NCBI RefSeq assembly: GCF_024868665.1
Contig: NC_079910.1
Coordinates: 8,776,976-8,840,975 of the forward strand
Source: Triplophysa rosa
Lineage: Eukaryota; Chordata; Actinopteri; Cypriniformes; Nemacheilidae
DNA: 64,000 nucleotides
Direction of reading: 5' to 3'
Shown here: piece after piece, positions 1 to 11,700 of the stretch
How the letters are laid out: every line of letters starts with the position of its first letter
How positions within the stretch are numbered: the stretch's first letter is position 1
The notes under the pieces: model-generated
The model's database searches: none
Seen by the model: the letters and a program-made list of their open reading frames with translations, nothing else
Told to the model about the DNA's origin: nothing
Program-made: the position numbers and the translations under genes

Positions 1-2736
1 TATATCACATTATTTATGAACTACAAGAAATATGTTTATTTTTGTGTTCATCTACCTTTACATTGTTTTGTAGAAATTCATCCAGTAAATCTCTGTAAAA
101 AATATGTGGTTTAAAATATGTATTTTATGACTATGGGGATCATTTGTAAGTGGCTTTGGATAAAAAGCATCTGGTAAACGTAAAGTGTAACTTTTTTAAG
201 AAGGAGCGAACATTAGTTATTGATTATGGTTATGAAAAAGGTTAAAAATTATTTCCATAACCTTTATTAACATTGGAATTAATTAACTTAACCTAAATTC
301 TTTACAAAAACAGTGCTTAAATATCCTATTCGGCTCCTTTGCTGTTATATCCGGATCTTGACCCAGATCTTGACCCGGATCTTGTGCTCTACAAAATATG
401 GTGAAAACTTCCACAATAGAACTAATCTGCACAAAACATTTGACATACCCTTCCAGACACATAATGATCAAATAGCCTAAGTACACTGACTTACAACCTA
501 AATGTTACTAACAACAATTTACTTTCCAAACAACAATGCTAAAGCACTGGTATGACTTGGCAAGCAAAGCATGCAATTTAGTGGACATAAATTAGGGCCT
601 ACTCCTTATGGAAACTTGAAAATTAAAACAATTATATTGCTTTTAGATGTTGCTTTGTGTCATACTATTTTGTTTCTGTTAGAGTCTTCTAAAATAAAAA
701 ACATAAAAATTGTCTGCATTTAATGGCTGTCTGCAATCGTAAATATAAGGAATTTCGGTTGCAGTTACAACTGCTGGCCACTGGATGAAGATAAACCCCA
801 TGGATTTGAAAAACACTTCTGAATAGCAGGTGAAAGTAAAATGATTCTAGACGCATTGTCAGTCACCCACTTATACTGTAGTCTTCCTTTAAAATAGGTT
901 TAAAACTGTGGATAAAAAGTGATGATCTGTAAATTCCTTTGAGGTATATATAGGCTATCTTTAACTTAACTTATTTTTTAAAGCAATTTAAATGAAAATG
1001 ATCCAGTATGCTAATCAACACATGCTGTTTTGTTCATTTTCAGTTGAAAATAGATCCGTTTTCTCATCCTTACCTTATGTATGCTAACCCTATATGGCTT
1101 ACGCTTTCTTGTTTAAAACATTTTTTATTATTTAATTGTTTTATTGTGCATTCCTTCATGGGACGAATTGTTTTATGAAACAATTACTGAACCTAAGGCC
1201 GGAATGCACTTGTGTGGTGGCTACTGTAATAATTAACCTTAAAATTGCAAGTTTACAAGAACAGTGCCGGGAGGTTCGAAAGTATGAAAAATCCTGAAGA
1301 CATGTTTGTATGAATCTAATGTCTTAAATATGATTGCAATATTATTATTGTAATTAATTAATTAGATATAATACAACTGCTTTAACGCCTATATGGGCAG
1401 CTTTCCTCCTATGTTTAAACACACACAACACATTAAATTCATAAGCAGTTATCTAGCAATGCCCTTGACATTGATATGACTCATTGCACCAACTAAATGA
1501 GAATCGTTTCGTACGGTCTCGAATATTTTTTACTCGGGTGGTAATTATTGTTCAGAGCTGTACATTACACCTCACATAGTATGTGACCCTTTACTTGGAC
1601 TCAAAAAAACTTGATGGCCCTCGAATAAAAACGTTTGCATCTCTAGGTTGACGAATTCTGTTCTATATTTTAAGTCAAATTGCCTTACACATCCTGCCCT
1701 ATAAAATTCGGCACAATATAACGGCAAGGCAAAGTTTCCGAAACACCCGCACACTTAATTACTCAACAGAAACAGGACAAACAGGACCAGCCCCTTTTTT
1801 CCGGATCACAGAAAGTCATCTACATTTTCAACGCCTACTTAAAAGGAAGACTACAATAAACCAATTTAGTGTATGAGTCACAAAATAATATTCAGTGAAG
1901 CAATCAGATTTAAAATGACAAGGAAACTGCGAAAGAAATAAACCAACCCATGAATGATTTTATTGTTCATGTTTGACATCATCCACATAAGTCGGAAGCC
2001 CCGCCCCGTGAAAACGACGTGCATTCCAAGTGCAGTGGGTTGTATTGTCGGAAGTGTTATCTCCCCTGAAAATCGCCTTACCCATTCTGACTTAATATTT
2101 ATACAGCCTTTTATGTTCGTACACTTGTATTGAGAAATCTCTTCCCAAGAGGTAAGACTGTGCGCTTAGCATGTAGCGTAATCGACAATATCTTGTGTAT
2201 ATAGGAAACGAGTGGAGTTAAAATGTAAATGTCAGCTGTGATCTAGTGTGTAACTTATATTAGCTGTTTTATCAGAATTTGGTTTGTTAACCTTAATTTA
2301 ATTATTCATACCAAATGATTCTTGTGGAAAAGTAAAGAGGAAACGCTGGACTCCACGCCCTGCCTTGCTATTTGCGAGTGCGTAACCACCTTTTAGCTTA
2401 ACGTTAGTCGCTAGCTAAGCACACACCTTGTCGTATAAGGTAACAGTTAATACAATAAAACTTTGACAGTGCGCTAAATTTATTTGAAAGAGTATGTCGA
2501 TGTTTATGGTTTTAAATATTGTGAGCTCTAGATCATTTAAAACCCGGGTATGGATTATTGTGCTAATTTAGCCGCTAAAAGGCTAACAGGCTGCTTTGTC
2601 ATAGCGAGTGTTGACGTTTGGTTATTCTTTGTTACTTTACTTTAAAAGGGCATTTGCTTACACTGTGTTCTTGTTTTATTTACTAACAGCAAAAAAAAAC
2701 CCATTGGCGTTGTTTGGAGCTGAATATTCACATACG
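1..2736. other. 5' flank of the CD46-like gene, no gene recognised
   Basis: I see no convincing exon here; the short open frames show no recognisable domain. Small features: a SINE-tail fragment at about 140-190 (the motif ttggataaa followed by agcatctgg, shared with the SINEs near 50 kb), a partial 12-bp tandem repeat of gatcttgaccc at 351-382, and a GC box ccccgcccc at 1999-2007 that might belong to the promoter of the downstream gene. Any 5' UTR exon would lie in this stretch but cannot be placed. Confidence 0.5.
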
Positions 2737-5700
2737 ATGGGATATAAGGTGCTCACTGTTGCGCTTTTCCTGTGTCTTATGAAGCGTGTCTATGTCAGAG
2801 GTGAGTGTCTGTTTGAATTTGATCTAATTCACATACCATTATGGAGTTATATTGCGGACTATATTAAAAAGGAATTGCAAACTGCATTTGCAAATGCGTT
2901 TTCTATTTGTTCGTGTCAAAATTGTGACATAATTCAAACGCAAATGCAAACCGTTTTCATTTGCATTTACGCGAACGTACAATGTCTGCCAAATTTCAAA
3001 AGGAAAAGCAAAGTCTATTTGCAAATGAATTACCCGTGTCTTACGAGATACGACCCTGCCAAATTTAAATCGCAATAGCAATTCCCCATATGCCATTTCA
3101 CTTCCTCTGGTGTCGCGTATTAAGCCTGCCAAAACTCAAATGAAATCGCAAACCCTTTGCATTTGCGTTTCCTCTGACTTGTACAGAAACCTGTCAATCA
3201 ATGGCGGGGGTGGGCTTATTCAATGGGGCGTGTTTGTATCGGGAAGTGACGTCATTCACCGTCGCAGTGGTGTCAGTCAGTCCATCTCTAAGGTGACACT
3301 GGTTGTGGCTAAAAGGGTTTCAGCTACAGCTAAAAGCCAAAATAACATTAATGGAACAAATGAGGATCAGATGCAAAGTTTCATATAGAGAAAATCTTTA
3401 CAAAGAATCACAATTGCGGTATTTAACAAGTATAATTTAAAGAAGTTCAACGGGCTCGATAAACAGATGAACACAAACAGTGGTCTGGTGATCTCAATGA
3501 GCTACCAATAAAAGTCATATTGAAGCCGTGTGGATTCATCATAATTACATTAATTTCTCAGGTTGGTGCATCAGCTGATGGGCTCATTTACTGCACATGT
3601 TGTTGAAAAGGCTGTTCGGAAATTAAATTTTAAATACAGCAACAACTCCATCCAGTAATTTGTAGATGACAGCTACTTCTGTGTCCAGCAAACTCACTAA
3701 AACACTGGAGCACAAGTTTGTCTTTGTCTCACTATGTTATGATACACAAATAAAGAGATGTAGAATTCACGTACTTTTGTAATTTATTATTAACTTGTTA
3801 TACTGTATGCATAATGAACAACAATGATATGCAGGATGCTGTTTATTCATACAAAGTGAACATGTTTTGTTATGGTTTACAACACGTATTAATCATGATG
3901 CAAAATACGGTCACAGTGTTGTCAATAAATGTCATGTCCTCGCTTTGACTTCGGAGTACTGTGAAAACGAATATCATAAACAAACATGTGTAGAGGAATG
4001 TTGCAGAAGGTGATGATTATCCATCCTGCACCGAAGTTTCACATGCTACGTGATGCCGCTCTGAGCCCAGAGTTCCAGCGCGAGTTATTTCCAAACAAAA
4101 AACCTGAAAACTGCACTGTTGTAACTTCACTCCTCATGTGTTTAGCTGTATCACATGTATGTATCTACTTAAGTTCCAGTCGACGGTGAAGGATGTCACT
4201 TCCCGATACAAACACGCCCCATTGAATAAGCCCACCCCGCCATTGATTGACAGGTTTCTGTACAAGTCGGAGGAAACGCAAATGCAAAGGGATTTGCGAT
4301 TTCATTTGAGTTTTGGCAGGCTTAATACGCGACACCAGAGGAAGTGAAATGGCATATGGGGAATTGCTATTGCGATTTAAATTTGGCAGGGTCGTATCTC
4401 GTAAGACACGGGTAATTCATTTGCAAATAGACTTTGCTTTTCCTTTTGAAATTTGGCAGACATTGTACGTTCGTGTAAATGCAAATGCAAACGGTTTGCA
4501 ATTGCGTTTGAATTATGTCACAATTTTGACACGAACAAATAGAAAACGCATTTGCAAATGCAGTTTGCAATTCCTTTTTAATATAGTCCGCAGTATAACT
4601 CCATATACCATGACATTTTTGGACTTTGTGCGTACACTGCTGAATAAGATTAAGACACATCATGATCCTATTCAGGGTCACAGTTGCCCTTAATCTTAAA
4701 ACATGTCATGAACACGCATGACTTCTAGTCAGGCATTTTAGCTGCTTTAAGACCTTCACCAGCAGGTGTTTTTGACCCCAATCCCCTCATGTTAATAAAA
4801 ATCGTTCTGTATTAGTAATGTATTTAACTCTATAAAAGGAAGTGTTATGTTATCTTTTTAGTCTTTAAAGCAGTCGTGTTGTGTCCTCTGCGCTCACCTT
4901 AACAGTGCTTATTTGGTTTTTGCATGTTTACACAAAACAGTTTCCTTTGTTTTAGTCTTGTTAACCCAGTTTACAATATTTGGTTTTCAGTACCATTAAA
5001 TTAAACTTGTTAATGGAAATGTGAATGTGAACATTTCCAATTGTGCTGAACAACTGCTGCCATGTGAAATCCGTGATATAGCTATATTCTTTCTAAAATC
5101 ACTATTTCTTTTCTATGCATGCCTCAGCATTTTGAAAAAAAGACTTAGTCGCTTTACATGAGGATAATTTCAAATTAAGTTCTATCCTATACTAGTAAAT
5201 AAAGATATTAAGGATTGGTTGCAGAGCTGGAGCTAAACTTTGAACTGTGGTCCTCTAGGTTTCTAACCACCTTCTCTATCATTTGTTTTCATAGCACAAT
5301 GTTCAAAACCTCATTTTGAAGGGAATGTGGTCTTATCAGACAAAGACATCTCAACAAATGATTTCCCGGATGGATCCCAAGTAACGTTTATGTGTATACG
5401 TGGATACGTACCAGTTGTCACAGGAACTTCTAAATTGGTTACCTGTAATGGAAACAAATGGACAGAACTTGCTCTCAGCTGCACAAGTAAATACATATTT
5501 ATCACTGCTCTGTTTCTTTTTTATGTTTTCTTTAGTTTGTTCGTAAGGGTTATGCAAACAAATCTAGATCACTGGTTAATAACTTTTATCCATTGTAGGA
5601 AAATCTTGTGGAAGTCTTCCAGAGTTCCCTAATGGGAGATATATAATACCTAACGGTATTTTGTTTGGTGACTCGGTTACAGGAGTTTGTGACAAAGGGT

Positions 5701-8700
5701 AAGTGAAACATGAGGTGCAGTGTGTTTTAATATAAAACCATATAGAATTTAGATTGTGTGCTGTGTAATATTTGATAGTCAAAGGGTCATTTTTTCAGAT
5801 ATATGAGTATGAGTTTTGGGACAAATCAAAGAACGTGTCGAGCTGAAGGCTGGGATGGTAGAGCTCCTGAGTGTGAAGGTTTGCTATTTCAGACATTTGA
5901 ATGTGATTTAATAATGAAGAGCACAAAACTGTTTATTCTATCTATAATCATATCGTTCTTTTTCTTTCTCTTTAGCGGTGACATGTCCGTCACCTCGCGT
6001 AATAGACAATGGGCGGTTTGATGGGCAGGAAGATACAGATAGACAATATGAATATGAAGATGGGGTGTCCTACAGATGTAACTCTGGGTTTTACCTGATT
6101 GGAAGTGCAGTATTAAGATGTTCTGATGATGGAGCTTTTCAGCCAGAGCCACCAAAATGTATTGGTAAGTTATTGTTGAATGCTTACAAGCAGTCGGACA
6201 GAGCACACCAGATTGAATGGAACAGAGATCACTAGACTTGTTTTTCTGTTTGGGGTATATGCCACAATAATGTAACTTCTTAAATGTATGAATGTGAGAA
6301 TAGTTCATATGAATTACAGCTTTGATGTGGTGAAAAATGTTTCTTTGATTTTTTTTTTGTCTAGTTGTATCATGTCTAGCGCCGAACGTCCCAAATGGGT
6401 ATCGAGCGGGTGGAAAAGCACCTCCATACACTCTGAATAACTTTATAGATTACAAGTGTTCAAATGGCTATGACATGATTGGAGAATATTCTATTCGGTG
6501 TACAGCAAATGGATGGAGTCCTGAACCACCGCGGTGCATTGGTAAGACTACAATATGGACAGTGGACAACCACACACACACTCCTCTTTCTAATATTGCC
6601 CTTTGGGAGTAAAAGAATCGATCGTCTAAACATGAAAACTGTTTCTTAAAGAAACAGTTCACCCAAAAATAAGAAATTCTGTCTTTATTTAATCCATAGT
6701 ATGAAAAATGTTTGTTCTGTTGAACACAAAAGAAGATATTTTGAAGAATGAAGGAAAGCAAACGGGGCACATTGACTACCATTGTAATTTTTCTTACTAT
6801 GGTAGTCAATGGTGACCAAGAACTGTTTGGTTACAAGCAATCTTTCTCTGTGTTCAACCAAAGAACGAAATTTATACAGATTTAGAAAAACTCGAGCATG
6901 AGTAAATGATGACAACATTTTTATTTTTGGGTAAGCTCTCCCTTTAATGCTCTGTTCACACCAAACGCGAACGACCACGCTCGTTATTACTCGTGGGAAA
7001 ATTTAGTTATTTTCGCGTGAGTGCCTCGATCTGACAAATATTTTCAACCTTCGCGGAAGACAAGATTGACGTGCCGCCTGATTCGCACCGCCTGCCGTCT
7101 ATACGCGTCTTTGCATTGACTTTGTATGTAATTTACTCGTGCAAAACGCTTAATTCGCGTTTGGTGTGAACCCAGTGTAAGTCTTGTATCAGACCATTGT
7201 ATATATATATTTGTTTTTATTTCCACAATGTAGGGTACTGTGAACCACCTGTGTTTGAAGGGCATGTCACCATATCCAAAGCATCTGACTTAAATCAGAA
7301 ATACCATGAAGGAACCAGTGTAACATTTGAATGTAAATCTGGATATAAACCAGTCGATTCCGAAGCTTCTAATACAGCTATATGTGAAGGCAAGAGGTGG
7401 ACTGCTCTGAAACTGACATGCAAAGGTAACTACTGCTCTTACATACGTTTCTTATTGTTTCAATGCTTTTTTTTGTGGAACACAAAAGTAGATGTCTGGA
7501 TTCATATAAAAAAAATCATGTGTTTGTCATAATGCTGAGGTGAGTAAATTATAAAATGTTCATGGTTGGATAAAGTTTTTACTTTGCAAAAAAATACTTC
7601 ACTACATTATAAATCATATTTCATACTTTTACTACACTACATTTCATAAATGTATGTTTTGTACATTTAATACAGAATTTAAGTACATTAAAAATCTAGT
7701 ACATTCCAACTTTTAAAAATAAAAATACTAAAGTACAAGCTCAAATCTACTACTTTTACCTCTGATCTCTGAAGTATTTAAAGGTAAAAAACTAGATTTA
7801 TTCATTAAATGTAGTGAAGGAAAAAATATTATATGCTTGCTTAATGTAGTGAAGTACATTTTTCCAAAGTAAAAACACTATTATGAAGTACAATTATTTA
7901 AAAATGTACTTGAGAGTAAAAATGCGTCATGGTAACATCTTCAGGCTAAGCAACATTAAGATCTGGTAAGAGAGAGCTACAAACACTTTTTGAGACCCAG
8001 TTTACACCTGCTATTAGGATGCGTTTAAAGGAGACATCAGATGAAAACCCCACTTTTTCTGTGTTTAAGTTTCTGTTCTATAATCGGGTCCCTGGTGCAT
8101 CTAGCAACCCAGAAAACATGAAAAATAAGAACCCAGTAAGTTTGTTTTGGTGTGCCTTTACCTGCAAGCATGTGAGAAATCGAGCCGTTCAGATTTCGCT
8201 CCGATTGTGACGTCCAAAGCTGATTTTATTATAATGTTACCGCCCCTTAATCTACACAGTTCTCCTACCGCGCTCCGCCATTGTTGTTTTCACAAGCGAC
8301 AGCGGTGTGCGTGACGCCATGGCTAAAGTTCAGGGACAACATGCAATGTAGTCGCAGCACAGAGTCCAAACCTAGGAAGAGACTGGAGTGGATTTATTTT
8401 ATTTTTAGTGTAAATCCATCAGAAACCATAAGTAAAAACCTGCTTGTTTGCGCGAATCACTTCAAACCGGAGTGCTTTTTCAACCTGGGACAGTATAAGC
8501 AGGATTATCTTCAAAGTTGTTCCTCAAGAGGGATCGAGACTGACTGAATGAGACAAATGTAAGTAATATTTATCAACAGTCTGAATTGATGTAAATGTAC
8601 TGTACATATAGGAGGATAACGTTAGCATATGATAGCGAAGGGAGCTAAGTCAATCACGAGCTAAATAGAACATTCAAGGCCAGTGTTAAACTTACTGTAT

Positions 8701-11700
8701 ATAAGTGCAGATGGACACTTGGAGTTTAGCTGTATGAATGTTAATACATTATGTGCGTTAATATGTTTAACTGCGGCAAGCTGTTTGTTTTGCTAATGAA
8801 CAGGGGCGAACACTGGGGTTAGTTTCTTTTTAAACGTCTCAAATCATTCGTGCTTAGGCTGAAAAATCTGTCACAGCAAACTAGCTCTGCAGTGGATTCC
8901 GTGGATTTTAGGTAAGCATACATCCACAACGTAAGCGCATTAGGATGCGCTGTTTGCTGTGACTGATTTTTTTGTCTCCAGACGAATGATTTGAGACGTT
9001 TAAGACGAAACTAACCGCAGAGGAATTCAGGAAATATCATTTAGCTAAACCATTGCCATGGCAGTACTAACCCGTGTGTTGTGTTGACACGCCGGACAGA
9101 AGGGGGTTGGGGTTCGCTGTAACTCATTATCAGTTAAAGAGACATGCACCAAAACGGGTTGCTGTGAGCATAGCTGTTTTTGACGAGGCAAGAAGGGTTT
9201 TGTTTGCACAGCCTTGGAGTGTTTTTAAGCAAAATATGTTCCAGACATTTCATGAAGACCCTAATAAATCCTACCAACTTGTTGAAAGTGCTCATCTGAT
9301 GAGACCTTTAAGGTGTCCTGCATTAAGACATCAATCGATCATTTTGACATACAGGAGGTCTGTAGTGGTTTATGCCGGAGGGGCATCTTGTTAGTGCTTA
9401 GAAAAAAATGTTCTTCTGTTAATAGTTCTTCTTTTATCTTGTTGTTTACGTTTCTGTTGGCTGGCTTACGTCACTACAGAGATACTCCCAGTGCAAATGC
9501 AATAATTCAAGATGGGAGTTATTTGCGCATCACAACTGGGATATATTGTACCTGACCGCAACCCATATATTTTAACGCTCTATTTGCTGATGTGTTATGT
9601 ATGGCTTAGGGTGTAACTAGGGCTGTCACGATTATTAAATAATCGTCTCATCGCGATTGTTTGACCTCATCGCGATGATTTCAGATCATCGCAATTATCG
9701 CACATCTCTATAGAAGACACTAGGGGGAGCTGTAGTGCATCTGCATATTTTAGTGTATGTATTGTTACTAAAGCATGGTAATACTTGTAAAATGTACCAC
9801 CACAACACAATCACTTAAAAAAAACTAAAACATATACAAATTACCTGCAGTACAATTTAATATTATTTAAGCAAATCTCAGTGTGAAAACCAGTCTACCA
9901 AAACTTCATTAACACACAAGTAAAATTTTACTGTAGTCTTGCAAGTGAGAAAAAATTTGAAATCAAATTTTAATGGTGGCTTCAATTCACACCTGATCAA
10001 TTTACTTCATTTACAAGTGTTTGGTGGTTGTATTATTGACAGTAAAAGCCTAAACCTTAAATATATGATGACCCAATTTTTTCCGATGTATTTCCAAGAA
10101 AAAAACATAGTCTTGTATTCAGAACAATATGGTCGTTTCAATCGCTGAATCAAAAATGAATGAGAATTAAATGTCAAAGCCCTAAAACAGACAATTAATC
10201 GTCATAATCGCTAAAGCCCTAAAACAGACAATTAATCGCCATAATCGCAATGATTTATTAGACAATTAATCGTCAATCAAATTTCATAATCGTGACAGCC
10301 CTAGGTGTAACCAGAGGGTCTAATCTAGGGTAAAAATAATATTTAAGTCTTGTACTTTGAGGATTGATCATTTGACAATTAACATGCATTAAACGTTTTT
10401 GAGGAATAAATGCCCAAAGCTTTCACCTTTGTTATTGGTGGTCCAGCTATGAAATTGCAGAAGGTAAATCAATATTAAATCCGTGAGAGACTTATTTCAA
10501 CTGACCAATCATATTGACCATCAACTTTTATGGCAAGTTCTGCCCACTACGGGGAATGGTATAGACAAAAACTAGCTTGCTTCGTCCAAAAGGACCCGAG
10601 GATGGATTTTTTCCATATAATTTAATCATTGAAAGGTAAGTTGTTTAGGATCTAATAGGCCGCTGTGCCACTATTTTCTTGGTGTGTGTTAATGTTAACC
10701 TTTGAGAAGATTCACTTGTCAATGTGTAATTTACAAACGCTGCAATCATTTTGCATGTTTGCTGCATAATCATTTTCCCAAATAAACCATAATAAAGTTT
10801 ATTTTGGTCTGTTACATACATTTGATGGGCTCGCTGTTCTCTGCCTGCTGAAGTGTCTGTTTTGCTATGAGTGCTGTCATGATATATCACCCTAAAGAAA
10901 GAGTTCACCAAAACTAAAAACGTATTTACCCTCATGTTGTTCAAACCTGTATATGACTTTTCTGTGGAACACAAAAAAAGATATAAAAAAATGGCTCAGT
11001 GGTTTTGTGGCCATAGTAGAAGTAAGTGTTGTTTGGTTACCAACAAATATCTTTGAAAAAGGAAAGCAATACAGGTTTGGAATGACATGAGGCTGAGTAA
11101 ACGATGAAAGAATTAGCTGGGTTTTATTTTGATGAAGACTTGCTCTTTCTGTGCAGTTTTCTTGTTGCGTTTCTAGGTCTGGACTTGCCTCTTCCTTGTT
11201 TTAGAGATGGAATGGTCAAAGGTAACATTTGGGCTATGAAAGAGCATGTGGTAAGCTATAGGCTGGTATTACTTTTTTCCTGATATGGCAAGGAGTAATA
11301 GGGCCAAGGATTTAAAGTTATGGTTCGCTACTGGGTGCAACATGCACTATTTGGATTTATTTATTTGTTGTATGTTGGAGTTTGGATTGATTTCCGTCCA
11401 TTGTGTTTATTCACTGAACGCAGAGAACAGTCACATTGTTACTCCAAAAGTATTTTGTATTCCTGATAATTGAAGTATTCTAGAGTGTGCTCATTGTGTT
11501 GTATCATTGATATTTCAGTGGTGTATTTTTACTGTTGGATCTGTATGATAACAGGCTCCTGCACTGTTTTGTGGTTGTAGATCTGATTTAGGATCAGTCT
11601 TAAAGGTCTAATGTGTCATTTTTTTGGAGGATCTATTGACAGAAATGAAATATAATATACTTAATTAGGTCTTCAGAGGTGTATAAAGACCTTAATGAAG

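Noticed and set aside
351..382. gatcttgaccc tandem motif as a nuclear receptor response element array
   Set aside because: Spacing and half-sites do not give a clear DR or IR arrangement; treated as a short simple repeat.
2839..4693. Two similar open frames on opposite strands (2839-3132 minus, 4313-4693 plus) as duplicated genes
   Set aside because: They are the same stretch of the foldback arms read on opposite strands, with no domain.
5889..6431. 180-codon minus-strand open frame
   Set aside because: It lies antisense over CCP exons with confirmed splice sites; no family features.
9074..9394. Open frame inside the Kolobok-like element as transposase
   Set aside because: No catalytic motif visible and the frame overlaps the element end; likely chance.
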